64,000 nt of DNA. Source: an uncultured Carboxylicivirga sp. GTDB taxonomy: Bacteria > Bacteroidota > Bacteroidia > Bacteroidales > Marinilabiliaceae. Positions 53,713-63,676 of this stretch are shown here, piece by piece (positions within the stretch are counted from its first letter, which is position 1; every line of letters starts with the position of its first letter). A program made the position numbers and the translations under genes. The notes under the pieces were generated by a model, which saw only the letters and a list, made by a program, of their open reading frames with translations, was not told the DNA's origin and ran no database searches. The stretch covers positions 558,001-622,000 of the forward strand of contig CANNEA010000001.1 in the NCBI GenBank assembly GCA_947503525.1. Reading direction: 5' to 3'.

Positions 53713-53743
53713 TAAAAAAGGCGTCCGACAAAATCAGACGCCT
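53713..53743 (-). terminator. terminator after the YghO-like acetyltransferase gene
   Basis: AGGCGTC pairs with GACGCCT, extended by GA/TC across a mismatch, with a run of A on the left that becomes T on the minus strand. It lies 24 bases beyond the acetyltransferase stop. Confidence 0.75.
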
Positions 53744-53766
53744 CTAAATTATCTATCTGAAATGTA

Positions 53767-54891
53767 TTAGTTTAAATCTTTCTTAAAACAACGTTTACGT
53801 TTATGTTGTATGTGGTCAAACGATTTCCACATCTGTATGGCAACATGGTTATTTTCTAACATACCTGTTGTTTCAACGTATTTAATACCATCCTCTTTGG
53901 CTGTCTTCCAAAGATCATTCATTAATAAAGCTGCAACACCCATTTTTTGTAATTCGGGCTTAACTCCGGTAAGCATTAAATCCATTTCTTTCGGATTCTT
54001 AAGCGCTGTCATTATATGCCACCATCCAAATGGTAATAATTTCCCTTTAGCTTTTTGCATAGCTTCAGACAAGGAAGGCAAAGCAATCAGAAATCCGGCC
54101 ATTTCATTTTCTTTATCAAGAATGATTTTGACATATCTGGGATTCAACATTGGGAAAAACTTTTTCATATAAAAGTCAATTAATTTTTTTGGTAATTGAA
54201 ATGTACCAAACAGTTCGGCAAAGGCCTTATTAAATAACTCAAATACTTTTTCCTTATAAGGTTCAATTTCTTTCGAAGAAGAAAAATTCTGTGGTTGCAA
54301 GGCATAGCGTCGGATAAGCATGTCAGCCACCTTGAAGGATTTTTCAGGAAGAGCATCAGGAAAAGTAATACGGAATTCCAACCAATCGATCTCCTTCTCA
54401 TATCCTAAAGCTTCGAAATGCTCCTTATAATAATCCATGTGGTAATCAGAGGCTACAGATGGTAACCAGTCGTGACCTTCAATTAGGCAGCCTTGATGAT
54501 CGAGGTTAGAGAAACCAAGCGGACCTTGAAGCTCAACCATGCCTTCTTCCTTCAGCCAATTTTCAACGGTCTCCATAAGCAGAGTTGAAACTGCCTTATC
54601 ATTTATGAATTCCGGTCGAGTAAAGCGGCCGATGTTTTTCTCTTTTTTCTCAATCCAAAGCGAGTTAATGATTCCACCAATTCGACCAACGCACTTATTA
54701 TCTTTATAGGCAACCCATAATTTAACTTTACAGAAATCAAAGGCAGGATTTTTCTCTGGTATTAAAACATTGCGTTCATCATTAAGCATTGGTGGCACCC
54801 AATACTTATTCGTTTTATATAGATTATAAGGTAGCTTAACAAAATCGTTAAGAGTCTGTTTATCTTTAACTTCTTTAATGATAATATCCAT
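53767..54891 (-). CDS. GNAT-related protein (YghO-like)
   Basis: A 374-residue protein of the YghO-like group with two acetyltransferase-like halves. LVKLPYNLYKTNKYWVPP-like start, QGPLGFSNLDHQGCLIEGHD and VKPELQKMGVAALLMNDLW are conserved; the last resembles the acetyl-CoA loop QxxGxG/A. ENNHVAIQMWKSF is a typical GNAT end. Substrate unknown. It stands alone between terminators. Confidence 0.72.
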   Translation of the reverse strand: MDIIIKEVKDKQTLNDFVKLPYNLYKTNKYWVPPMLNDERNVLIPEKNPAFDFCKVKLWVAYKDNKCVGRIGGIINSLWIEKKEKNIGRFTRPEFINDKAVSTLLMETVENWLKEEGMVELQGPLGFSNLDHQGCLIEGHDWLPSVASDYHMDYYKEHFEALGYEKEIDWLEFRITFPDALPEKSFKVADMLIRRYALQPQNFSSSKEIEPYKEKVFELFNKAFAELFGTFQLPKKLIDFYMKKFFPMLNPRYVKIILDKENEMAGFLIALPSLSEAMQKAKGKLLPFGWWHIMTALKNPKEMDLMLTGVKPELQKMGVAALLMNDLWKTAKEDGIKYVETTGMLENNHVAIQMWKSFDHIQHKRKRCFKKDLN

Positions 54892-54989
54892 CCGTCGGCT
54901 GTTTTTATACTTGACGCGAAGATAATATTAAAATATAGTATTCCCGAAATTTTTCTATAATAAAGAAAGTCGAAAAGGATGACATTTAT

Positions 54990-56501
54990 CTATAGACGAA
55001 AACCTAATACGGTGACATCATCAATTTGCTCATTTTGTCCGCGCCATTCTTCAAAGAAATTATTTAAGTTCTTTTGCTGCTGATCAGAATTTAGATGATG
55101 ATTGTCTATCAGAAATTCTTTTAGTTTCTTACGTTTTAGTTTTTTGTTATGCTCTCCTCCAAACTGATCAATATAACCATCAGTATAAATATATATATTG
55201 TCTTTTTCTTGAAGAGCAAGTTCTTTCGTGCTATATGGAAAACGGTTACTAACTTTTCCAATGGCCTGACGATCCGCTTTGATTACCTCCATCTTATTAT
55301 CGCGAAGCAAATACAAAGGGATATTCGCCCCGGCATATTTCAATTGTCTTGTTGAAGTATTCAGACAACAAATGGCAATGTCCATTCCGTCGTTAATGGA
55401 TTCCTTTCCATTAGAAAGCATGGTTTCAAGGAGTTCGCTGGTTTTATCAAGTATTAAGGCCGGTTCCTTAATATTTAACTCTCTTACAACTTTGGTTAAG
55501 GTATTACTGCACATAACGCTTACTATTGCTCCAGGCACACCATGTCCGGTACAATCTCCGATCGCAAAATACACTTTATCCTCATATCTTTGCTGCCAGT
55601 AAAAGTCACCTGAGACAATATCTTTAGGCTTGAAAAGGATGAAACAGTTTTTTAAATTTTCTTTAAATTGGTTTTGATCGGGTAGTATCGCTTGTTGTAT
55701 GCGTTTTGCATAGGTTATACTGGCTAATATGTCTTGGGTTTTTACTTCCAACTTTGTCATAGCGAGCTTTCGCGCCTTGTTTGTTATATATAGGTAGAAA
55801 GACAAAACGGCGATAGCAATTAAAAAAATTGTACCTAGAATTATTGCACCTTGTTGAAACCCTATTTTACGATCTTTGGTGTTGAGCTGTTCCGATTGCT
55901 TAGCAATAGTGGTGTTTTGTTCATCTATTAATTGCTTGGCTGATTTCAGTATTCTTAACCAAACATCCTCGGACGTAACGCGCCTTTGATCATCAAGAAA
56001 TGACTTTGCAACCTTTATTCCTTTTGACTCTAATGCTTCAGGGTGAACTTCGAAAAACAGATCCTCTTCATGTACCGTAAAGTTTAAAAGCGATGAGCCA
56101 AATGGGAAGTTTTCAGTTACAATTAAATATGGATTATCGGCGAGTTTATCATTTAAATCACTGATGCGAATTTTACTGTCTCCTTCAACATACAATAAAT
56201 CAACAGGTGTTACTTGTCTCATTCGCTTAAAATGGAAGATCTTAATTTTTCTATTTTTAATCTTCTTTATTTTAGAGAGCTTAATGAGTTCATCCTGAAC
56301 GTACTCAATGTCCTTCCCTTTGCCATATATTCCCACCTTGAAGGCTTGTTCTTGCTCTGTTGTGGGGATATAAACTTTTTCGGCCACATTTAGTATAAAA
56401 TTGGCTTTAAGGCCTGAGATAACCTTGTCCTTATCATCTTTATTAGCCGAGACATTTACTATTATAAGGAAGAAGATAAAAGGAAGTAAGAATCTTTTCA
56501 T
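54990..56501 (-). CDS. PP2C-type SpoIIE phosphatase with YfiR-like periplasmic domain
   Basis: A 503-residue sensor phosphatase from the ATG at 56501 (MKRFLLPFIFFLI), which gives a clean signal; an ATG ten codons upstream is less likely. After the signal, residues about 25-165 resemble a YfiR (DUF4154) domain: KANFILNVAEKVYIP and DLLYVEGDS. A membrane helix is near 215-237, then a coiled coil and the SpoIIE catalytic domain with SGDFYW, GDCTGHGVPGA, ANIPLYLL and DDVTVLGFRL. It should dephosphorylate an anti-sigma factor antagonist or similar partner in response to a periplasmic signal. The partner is not in the window. Confidence 0.83.
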   Translation of the reverse strand: MKRFLLPFIFFLIIVNVSANKDDKDKVISGLKANFILNVAEKVYIPTTEQEQAFKVGIYGKGKDIEYVQDELIKLSKIKKIKNRKIKIFHFKRMRQVTPVDLLYVEGDSKIRISDLNDKLADNPYLIVTENFPFGSSLLNFTVHEEDLFFEVHPEALESKGIKVAKSFLDDQRRVTSEDVWLRILKSAKQLIDEQNTTIAKQSEQLNTKDRKIGFQQGAIILGTIFLIAIAVLSFYLYITNKARKLAMTKLEVKTQDILASITYAKRIQQAILPDQNQFKENLKNCFILFKPKDIVSGDFYWQQRYEDKVYFAIGDCTGHGVPGAIVSVMCSNTLTKVVRELNIKEPALILDKTSELLETMLSNGKESINDGMDIAICCLNTSTRQLKYAGANIPLYLLRDNKMEVIKADRQAIGKVSNRFPYSTKELALQEKDNIYIYTDGYIDQFGGEHNKKLKRKKLKEFLIDNHHLNSDQQQKNLNNFFEEWRGQNEQIDDVTVLGFRL

Positions 56502-56603
56502 TAATGAATCTTGATGTATGTACTGGCCCATTTTACGTTTTAAGGTATACCAAATTTTGGATTTTAATCAAAGAAAAAGCTGCTTTCATGAAAGAGATTG
56601 CTA

Positions 56604-59171
56604 TTATTCTGTGCTATTTAGATACCGCTCTTTGATAGATAAACTTCGTTTAAGATTATCGCTATTTTGAAGTATCTTCAATTTAAGGTGTTCCGGATAC
56701 TCAGGGTTCTGAATTAGAAAGTCGTTAACGATGTTTAGTGCAATTGGCGAACTGTGTTGATTAAGGCTGTTTTTGAGCCAACCAATTGGAAAAAAGATGT
56801 CACCTGTTTTCTGAATTTCTTCAAGAAGATATATTGTACTATTCAAGTAACTAACCGATTGTTGCGAACGCAATGGATGGTGAAGGTAGGATAGAGATAA
56901 CTCAACCCATTTTTCTTTTTGTCGATTTCTCACATCCGAAAGACTTGTCCAAAAAGCATCTCTTTCCTGAGCGTTATCAGAGAGACTAGGAAGTACAAAT
57001 TCAAGCATTGCTCTGAGTTCCGGATTTTTTAAGTCACTATGCACTTCATTATACAAACTTTTCCAGTTAGGGTGTTGTTTTATCGCCAATTGAGCAATTA
57101 AATCAATTTTATCTTTATCGCTTAATGATATACTTATTGGATTAATAGCGGAAGTGCACAATTTTCCCATGCTATCAAGTGCATTGTCACTTAATGCAAT
57201 ATTCAGCCAACATCTATATAAGGTTTTTCTTATGGCTGGATCTTCTGAAGAATCGAGCTTAGCCATTAGGTTTTGTTCAATTTTCAGGGACAAGGGCTTC
57301 CATTGGTCTTCAGAAATAAAGTTCCAAAATACCGACTTAAGCTGGGTGCAGTATTGATTTATCAGAATGGCTTCATTCTCATTTTTGATACTTTTTAATA
57401 GATGGTTGATGTAACGTGATGGTGGTATTGATCCATCCAAAAAATTCTCAAATAAATTGATACAAGCGCGTCCACGTAACAAAGGATCATCAATTTTATG
57501 AGAGCTATTCATCCAATACTCCAGTTGCTCATCATTCATTATAAACAAACCATAACCTTTAGCATCGCTAAAAAATAAAGAGTTGGTTGACGATGGTTTT
57601 GAATCCGTAGGTATTAAGGCGTCAAAAAAATCGTATTTGAATATTGATGAGTCGATGCTAAGGTTAATTTCCTGTGGCCAGTAAGTATTCTCACTTGCTC
57701 TCCCATTATGTTCTTCGGATTGAACAAGCTTCCAATTTGTTGGATTATTTTCATCAGCTACAGATTTTATAGAAGGCCGTCCGGGTTCGTTGACCCATGC
57801 ATTGCTCCATACTTTTAAATCATTTTCGGTATGCTTATCAATGCAATTAATCAGATCATTCCATGTGGCATTGCTATAGGCATAGTTGTGGATGTATTCC
57901 TGTATACCAAGCTGGACTATATCAGGCCCAGCCATATCTTCTAATTGTGCCATTACAATAGGCGACTTGTGATAAATGATCGAGCCATATAATGTACCGG
58001 CATTCTTTAAGTTATTTAGTTTTTGATTAATTGGATTTGCACCTTCGGTTCTATCTACTGAATAGGCACTTGGAAAGTGGGCCAATAAGAAACGAAGTTG
58101 ATGATTAATTTCCGGAAACCATGGCTGAGTTATTTTATCAGCCATAAAATTCGCAAACACTTCTTTTAGCCATACTTCATTAAACCATGGCATTGTTACT
58201 AAATCGCCAAACCACATGTGTGCGGTTTCATGAGCTATTAAATTAGCTCTTCTTAATTTCTCATTTTGTGTAGGCTTATCATCTAAAAAGATTAATTCGG
58301 AACGATAGTAAGTGGCGCCGGGATGTTCCATTCCACCGAATTGAAAAGATGGAATAGCCAAAAGATTATAGGTTTCGAAAGGATAGTCGTAATCACAATA
58401 GTTCTCTAACCAGTTTAGAGATTTGATGGTCTGATCAAAAATGGTATTGACATTTCTATCTAATTTAAGAGAATCATTTACCATATGGTAAAGTCCGATT
58501 TTTTTACCTTTCCAAGTTTTGGTGATTCTTTTAAACTCCCCGGCAGCAAAGGCCCATAGGTAGGTGCTAATGGGTTTGGAGGCCCCAAATTCAATGATTT
58601 TCTTGTTTTCTAAAGCCTGCGTAATTATCTGGGGGCCATTGGCGATACCTTCCCAATTTTCGGGTATGGTCATATTAACCGAGAAATTGCCTTTAATATC
58701 GGGTTGATCGAAACAAGGTATAGCTGTTCTGGCTCTGTCTGGTACGAAAAGGGCATAGAAATAATTGTCATTGCGATTTAAAGCTCCATCACCCATGATG
58801 AATTTAACTTTAACAGAATTAGATTCTGATAGGGAAGACGATGGTAATTTGATATGCTCATTAACGATCTGAGGAGCAATCGTATCGGTATTTATAATTA
58901 TTTCAAGAAGTTGATCGTTACTGGCCTTATAGTCGAGAAAGATATCTTCATTAGTTGCGTTAAGCTTAAACGAAATTTGAGAAGATGCCTGAATTTTTTC
59001 ATTCTTATCCGAAGGGACATTTATATCCAAAACGTATTGCAAATCTGAAATTCGCTCTGATCGGTGTTTAGACAGCCTTTTACTTACGCCTGATTCAGGA
59101 TAATGGTCAGGTAATAAATTACATGAAGATAGAATTATCAGTGAAACGGCCAGAAGATTTTTGATTTGCAT
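56604..59171 (-). CDS. M1-family aminopeptidase lipoprotein
   Basis: An 855-residue metallopeptidase. The lipobox SSCN gives a lipidated Cys17, placing it in the periplasm or outer membrane. The M1 substrate loop reads GGMEHPGATYY, where most M1 enzymes have GAMEN, and the zinc site HETAHMWFGDLV near residue 310 with NEVWLKEVFANF supplies His, His and Glu. The C-terminal half is a long helical domain. It removes N-terminal residues from peptides. Position after the SpoIIE gene on the same strand does not show a shared function. Confidence 0.88.
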   Translation of the reverse strand: MQIKNLLAVSLIILSSCNLLPDHYPESGVSKRLSKHRSERISDLQYVLDINVPSDKNEKIQASSQISFKLNATNEDIFLDYKASNDQLLEIIINTDTIAPQIVNEHIKLPSSSLSESNSVKVKFIMGDGALNRNDNYFYALFVPDRARTAIPCFDQPDIKGNFSVNMTIPENWEGIANGPQIITQALENKKIIEFGASKPISTYLWAFAAGEFKRITKTWKGKKIGLYHMVNDSLKLDRNVNTIFDQTIKSLNWLENYCDYDYPFETYNLLAIPSFQFGGMEHPGATYYRSELIFLDDKPTQNEKLRRANLIAHETAHMWFGDLVTMPWFNEVWLKEVFANFMADKITQPWFPEINHQLRFLLAHFPSAYSVDRTEGANPINQKLNNLKNAGTLYGSIIYHKSPIVMAQLEDMAGPDIVQLGIQEYIHNYAYSNATWNDLINCIDKHTENDLKVWSNAWVNEPGRPSIKSVADENNPTNWKLVQSEEHNGRASENTYWPQEINLSIDSSIFKYDFFDALIPTDSKPSSTNSLFFSDAKGYGLFIMNDEQLEYWMNSSHKIDDPLLRGRACINLFENFLDGSIPPSRYINHLLKSIKNENEAILINQYCTQLKSVFWNFISEDQWKPLSLKIEQNLMAKLDSSEDPAIRKTLYRCWLNIALSDNALDSMGKLCTSAINPISISLSDKDKIDLIAQLAIKQHPNWKSLYNEVHSDLKNPELRAMLEFVLPSLSDNAQERDAFWTSLSDVRNRQKEKWVELSLSYLHHPLRSQQSVSYLNSTIYLLEEIQKTGDIFFPIGWLKNSLNQHSSPIALNIVNDFLIQNPEYPEHLKLKILQNSDNLKRSLSIKERYLNSTE

Positions 59172-59292
59172 TAGTCTATTGTTTTATATCCATCAAATAT
59201 AAAATAATGTACTATACAAATAATAGCTAATCTACCTGACTTTAGTCAAAATTTAATTATTTACGTGCAATGAAAAGAAAGCAGGTATTGGC

Positions 59293-60081
59293 CTATTTGC
59301 TTAATTCCTTAATAATTAAGCCTGCCATTGTAAAACCATAGATGGCTGTTATATGAGCTAGAGAGCCATTAATACTGGCTTTTAAACTACACCATTCATG
59401 ATCAACTAAATCCGGATCACCAGGCCCATTTGTTGACTTGGGACAAAGGCATTTTTCAGTTCCACAAGTTTCATCAACTCCTTGGTTTTCCATTAATTCA
59501 TCACTGTAAATGCATAGGAAGTCACGTTTTGGTGCTCCAATTTTACGTATTGTTTTACGTAATTTTCTGGCCAACGGACATACTTCAACTTTCCAAAACG
59601 AACTTACTTTAATTCTGGTGGGGTCAACTTTAAGTGCAGCACCCATAGATGAAATAAATAAGGCATCTGTTTTAGTAGCCTCTATTATAAGGTTCACTTT
59701 ACTGCCAATGCTGTCAATGGCATCGATTATAACATCGTATTGGTCAAGCATGAATTCCGAAGACGAATCCTTATTATAAATCTTTTGTAAGGCATTAATA
59801 TTTGCAGCGGGATTAATTTCAAGCAAGCGTTCTTTTAAGGCTTCTGTTTTAACTTGTCCAACAGTTTTTGTGGTGGCCATCATTTGACGATTCACATTCG
59901 TTACACAAACGCGGTCGCTATCAACAATGGTTAAGTTTGTAATTCCGGTACGAATCAAACTTTCTGCGCACCAACTTCCAACACCGCCAATACCAAAAAG
60001 AATAACTTTCTGTTTTGCAAGGTGAAGCATTTTGTCTTTCCCCAGCAATAATTCTGAACGGTGAAATATTCCCTTACTCAT
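59293..60081 (-). CDS. tcdA: tRNA threonylcarbamoyladenosine dehydratase
   Basis: A 262-residue E1-like ThiF-family enzyme that cyclises t6A at position 37 of tRNAs. FGIGGVGSWCAESLIRTGI is the nucleotide loop (Gly30, Gly32, Gly33), followed by VDSDRVCVTNVNRQ. Asp and Arg positions of the family are present, and the CGTEKCLCP segment is a cysteine-rich region of the family. It acts on tRNAs that ThrRS-related genes also serve, but there is no operon link. Confidence 0.9.
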   Translation of the reverse strand: MSKGIFHRSELLLGKDKMLHLAKQKVILFGIGGVGSWCAESLIRTGITNLTIVDSDRVCVTNVNRQMMATTKTVGQVKTEALKERLLEINPAANINALQKIYNKDSSSEFMLDQYDVIIDAIDSIGSKVNLIIEATKTDALFISSMGAALKVDPTRIKVSSFWKVEVCPLARKLRKTIRKIGAPKRDFLCIYSDELMENQGVDETCGTEKCLCPKSTNGPGDPDLVDHEWCSLKASINGSLAHITAIYGFTMAGLIIKELSK

Positions 60082-60166
60082 GCCCCAATTTGCTTATAAT
60101 TTTCGTCGCAAAAATAATAAATACTTCAAAAAAATGTATATCCGATAATGTTAAATGCTGTTTAGC

Positions 60167-61390
60167 TTAAATATTTATCTCTCTGTCTCTGAAACCAAGT
60201 AAATATAATATGGCGTCTAATCCAATGGTAGAAATATGGTTTTTAGCTGATGCTTTTACCTTTGGTTTGGCGTGGAAAGCAATTCCCAATCCCGCCAATT
60301 GCAGCATAGGTAAATCATTAGAGCCGTCACCAACAGCAATCACCTGATCCAGGTGAATATCCTCCTTAAAGGCAAGAAGTTTTAGAAGTTCAGCTTTTTT
60401 GTTGCCATCAACAATCTCTCCTTTGTGTTTTCCTGTAAGAATACCATTTTCGATTTCTAATTCATTGGCAAACACATAATCGATATCTAATTTACTTTTT
60501 AGGTAGTTACCGAAATAATTAAATCCACCCGACAGAATAGCTGTTTTGTAACCGTATTTTCTTAAAGTTTTGAAAAGTCGTTCAGCACCTTCAGTTATAG
60601 GTAAGTTTTCTGCAATTTCTTTCATGACAGACTCATCCAATCCTTTCAATAAGGCTACTCTTTGAATAAAACTTTCGTTAAAATCAATTTCACCTCGCAT
60701 AGCAGCCTCTGTGATGGCAATCACCTCATCACCAACTCCAGCTTTTATGGCCAACTCGTCAATTACTTCGGTTTGAATAAGTGTAGAATCCATATCAAAA
60801 CAAACCAAACGTCTATTACGACGGAAAATATTATCAGCTTGAAAAGCGATGTCAACACCTGAGTCTTTTGAGATGGTCATAAATTCCTTCTTCATCGACT
60901 CAACATCTTCAGGTGTTCCGCGCACGGAAAACTCAACTACTGATTTGTCATTTTCGTAATGATCCGTCAGCAATACACGACCACTTAAGCGTGTAATATA
61001 ATCGATGTTAAGCCCTTGCTTTGAGATGACTTTAGTAACATCTGACAATTGACTTGCCGCTATGCGCCTTGAAAGCAGGGTAATGATAAAACGCTCTTTA
61101 CCCTGGTGACCAACCCATTCATTGTATTTGTCTTCTGTAATAGGAGTGAACTTTATATTAAGACCAAGTTCATATGATTTAAAGAGCAAATCCTTTAGTA
61201 TAGGTGAAGACTCATTGCTGGCAGGAACCTCAAATAAAATTCCAAGTCCTAAGTCATCATGGATTACAGCTTGACCTATATCCAGAATATTAACATTATA
61301 GTGAGATAAAATGTCAGTTAAGGCTGCTGTTAATCCGGGTTTATCAACACCAGATACATTTAATAGAATAATTTCTTTGTTCTTACTCAT
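60167..61390 (-). CDS. serB: phosphoserine phosphatase with tandem ACT domains
   Basis: A 407-residue SerB. Residues about 1-175 form two ACT-like regions (NVSGVDKPGLTAALTDIL and IITLLSRRIAASQL), likely serine-sensing. The HAD phosphatase domain follows with the nucleophile loop FDMDSTLIQTEV (Asp199, Asp201), LSGGFNYF and VAVGDGSNDLPML. It makes serine from phosphoserine. Length matches the long SerB forms of several bacteria. Confidence 0.93.
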   Translation of the reverse strand: MSKNKEIILLNVSGVDKPGLTAALTDILSHYNVNILDIGQAVIHDDLGLGILFEVPASNESSPILKDLLFKSYELGLNIKFTPITEDKYNEWVGHQGKERFIITLLSRRIAASQLSDVTKVISKQGLNIDYITRLSGRVLLTDHYENDKSVVEFSVRGTPEDVESMKKEFMTISKDSGVDIAFQADNIFRRNRRLVCFDMDSTLIQTEVIDELAIKAGVGDEVIAITEAAMRGEIDFNESFIQRVALLKGLDESVMKEIAENLPITEGAERLFKTLRKYGYKTAILSGGFNYFGNYLKSKLDIDYVFANELEIENGILTGKHKGEIVDGNKKAELLKLLAFKEDIHLDQVIAVGDGSNDLPMLQLAGLGIAFHAKPKVKASAKNHISTIGLDAILYLLGFRDREINI

Positions 61391-61492
61391 GATTTGTTCT
61401 TATAATCGGAAAGCAAAAGTAAGAATTTGTAATAATAATTTGCCTGATGGCTGATAAACTTCTTGAAAAGAAGAAATAAAAATAGGAAATTA

Positions 61493-62140
61493 TTACCATT
61501 TAAGTCCTGGTCCTAACAATATGTGAAACGCAATTACCGGAATGTGGGCATAACCATCCACGATTGGGATTTTCCCATATGCAGCTGTGAGTTTACCTTC
61601 AAGAGGTAAAATAAAATGTTTTGTATTGATTAAAGGGTAATGGATTGCACCTTGCAAGACAAAACCGGAAATATAGTAACCATCATTAAATAATCCGCCT
61701 TTTTCATCAAACGTAAGATTTCGAACCGTGCTTTCGGGATGTCCAATAACCGCACCTAAACCAAGTATCCAAGTGAATTTTGGTTTGACCATGTGATGGT
61801 TAAATAACAATTGATTATAACCATGCGATACACTTAAATTTTGGATTTCGTCTGTTGTATTATCTAAGTAAATTTTAAGGTGATTCATTTCAATGCTCCA
61901 TCCTTTATTATTCTTCAAAGTACTTAATCGATATGAATAATAAATTGGAAGTCTTAATGATTCGGTTCTATAACGAGCTGTCATAGAAATATCATCATAT
62001 CCCGATTGTTCCACTTTTAAAGGCATTGGCGGCACATAGGCAACTCCTGGTAAAAATTCAAATTGCCAGGCTCTTTTATCTTGTGCTAAGGCATAATTTG
62101 TGAATAGTATAAGTAGTGATATGTACCCAACTATTTTCAT
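61493..62140 (-). CDS. predicted outer membrane beta-barrel protein, function unknown
   Basis: A 215-residue protein with a Sec signal (ending NYALAQ) and alternating hydrophobic strands ending in a C-terminal aromatic residue (LGPGLKW), as in outer membrane barrels. I do not recognise a family. It begins at the base following the stop of the CBM9-like gene, so the pair is translated together. Confidence 0.6.
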   Translation of the reverse strand: MKIVGYISLLILFTNYALAQDKRAWQFEFLPGVAYVPPMPLKVEQSGYDDISMTARYRTESLRLPIYYSYRLSTLKNNKGWSIEMNHLKIYLDNTTDEIQNLSVSHGYNQLLFNHHMVKPKFTWILGLGAVIGHPESTVRNLTFDEKGGLFNDGYYISGFVLQGAIHYPLINTKHFILPLEGKLTAAYGKIPIVDGYAHIPVIAFHILLGPGLKW

Positions 62141-63256
62141 TTAGTTATGCTTTGTCTTCCAGGTTTTCCCTTCCTGATTTATGTGCCAGGTATATGCTGT
62201 TGAGTCATCTTTTATAGTAGCTTCAAAAAGTGATGGTGTAATGTAAAGTGCTATTGGGTAAGTACTTTTGGGAATTCCCAAATCAATTAATGTTTTTAGG
62301 TCCGAGCTATATTCCTTATTGGTATTGTAAAAAGCTTTTTGGGCATAATACACTTTGCGAAGTTCCCATTTGATCTTTTCATATTCCGGCAATATAAAAT
62401 CTGACTCATCTTCACCTGATGACTTATCTGAAAACAAAAGAAATCCCCATGTTTCAGGCTGATGCATCGCAATTACACCTTGAGGCGACCAAACCCAATT
62501 ATTTTCGGGGTAAGCTTTATTGGTCTCAGGGTTGATGCTTTTCTGGTATTTTCCGGAAGCAACAGTAGTTTGCCATTGTACGCGACTAAAGTTAATACGC
62601 CATATTTGACCATCTTCAGCTTTATAACCATTGCTGCATTCGTGCAATACATCCAAAGGAAAAGCTATTTCAACACACCATTTTTCATCAATGTCGGATG
62701 GATCATTAAGGGTTCCGTCAATATGAACAGCCGATTTTAAACCATTGATATCCCAGTTGTTGATTGCAGGTGCCCCATCTCTGTATGGTTTACCAAGTAA
62801 TAAATCCCAAACTGTATTAAAAGCGTTCACCTCATATTCGTAATAAAAATGGGTATCGCCGTCAGGGTCAATGAATACTTCAAAATCATTATCGTAGTAT
62901 ATTACAGCATCTCGTTGAGTTAATTTAGCCCAAATGTGCGGTTCTTCCATTTCAGCGGCAACATATAAATAGTTTTCGTCCCAAAGCATTTTAATTCTGG
63001 TTTTATATAAGGGCAATGGTTTTAGTGGACCTTCAATATCAACAAATTCGTCCGACCAGGCTGCATTTATCCAATCTTTATCATCTAACTTTCCATCAAT
63101 ATTAATAGTGCTGCTAGTTCTTTGGCATACGTAATGTTTAGGGTTAAACGGAGGAATTAGAAGGCTTGAATTAGAGTTGTTTTGTCCTTCGATAAAAGAA
63201 GTACCGGTGCAACAAATGATGGCAATGATAATAAGAGGCAGAGCATTTAGCTTCAT
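62141..63256 (-). CDS. secreted carbohydrate-binding CBM9-like protein
   Basis: A 371-residue exported protein; the signal is MKLNALPLIIIAIICCTGTS. The central part matches the DOMON/CBM9-like family: INIDGKLDDKDWINAAW, TRIKMLWDENYLYVAAEME, FEVFIDPDGDTHFYYEYE and WRINFSRVQW. Such proteins bind sugars or heme; some relatives are outer-surface proteins with hydrolase roles. The C-terminus after residue 290 is an extra domain of unknown type. Overlaps the barrel gene start. Confidence 0.8.
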   Translation of the reverse strand: MKLNALPLIIIAIICCTGTSFIEGQNNSNSSLLIPPFNPKHYVCQRTSSTINIDGKLDDKDWINAAWSDEFVDIEGPLKPLPLYKTRIKMLWDENYLYVAAEMEEPHIWAKLTQRDAVIYYDNDFEVFIDPDGDTHFYYEYEVNAFNTVWDLLLGKPYRDGAPAINNWDINGLKSAVHIDGTLNDPSDIDEKWCVEIAFPLDVLHECSNGYKAEDGQIWRINFSRVQWQTTVASGKYQKSINPETNKAYPENNWVWSPQGVIAMHQPETWGFLLFSDKSSGEDESDFILPEYEKIKWELRKVYYAQKAFYNTNKEYSSDLKTLIDLGIPKSTYPIALYITPSLFEATIKDDSTAYTWHINQEGKTWKTKHN

Positions 63257-63387
63257 GGTGATGTATTGTTAATAGGGTTCTTTAATGAAGTATTAAGGTA
63301 GTGTATATGGTACTCATTTTCAAACTCACTCGGGATGAAAGCCGCTATAGCGTAACAAATTTACGTCAATGAAAAAGACTAAAACAA

Positions 63388-63418
63388 TTTGCTCTAAATA
63401 GAAATTTTTCTACTTTTG
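63388..63418 (+). promoter_or_regulatory. promoter of the tRNA-Gly/tRNA-Thr genes
   Basis: TTTG at 63388-63391, exactly 19 bases, then TACTTTTG at 63411-63418. This is an exact match to the Bacteroidota vegetative consensus TTTG-N19-TAnnTTTG. Transcription should start a few bases later, about 25 bases before the first tRNA. Confidence 0.85.
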
Positions 63419-63452
63419 CACCGCTGTTGAAAGAAAGAGTGATTTATGTATT

Positions 63453-63524
<72 letters not shown>

Positions 63525-63531
63525 CAGTATT

Positions 63532-63603
63532 GCCGATGTAGCTCAGGGGTAGAGCGTTTCCTTGGTAAGGAAGAGGTCACGAGTTCAAATCTCGTCATTG
63601 GCT
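63532..63603 (+). tRNA. tRNA-Thr (anticodon GGT)
   Basis: A 72-base cloverleaf with acceptor GCCGATG/CATTGGC (one G-T pair), D arm GCTC/GAGC, anticodon stem TTTCC/GGAAG-type with loop TTGGTAA (anticodon GGT), and T arm ACGAG/CTCGT with TTCAAAT. No CCA encoded. It is seven bases from tRNA-Gly and shares its promoter. Confidence 0.95.
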
Positions 63604-63604
63604 C

Positions 63605-63636
63605 AAAAGGGTAGCTATTTAGCTTACCCTTTTTTT
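63605..63636 (+). terminator. terminator of the tRNA operon
   Basis: AAAGGGTA-GCTA pairs with TAGC-TTACCCTTT with one bulged base, then a run of seven T. It follows tRNA-Thr directly. Confidence 0.85.
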
Positions 63637-63676
63637 ATGCTTTAATATCTCCTATTTGGCTTATGAAAATGAGTTC

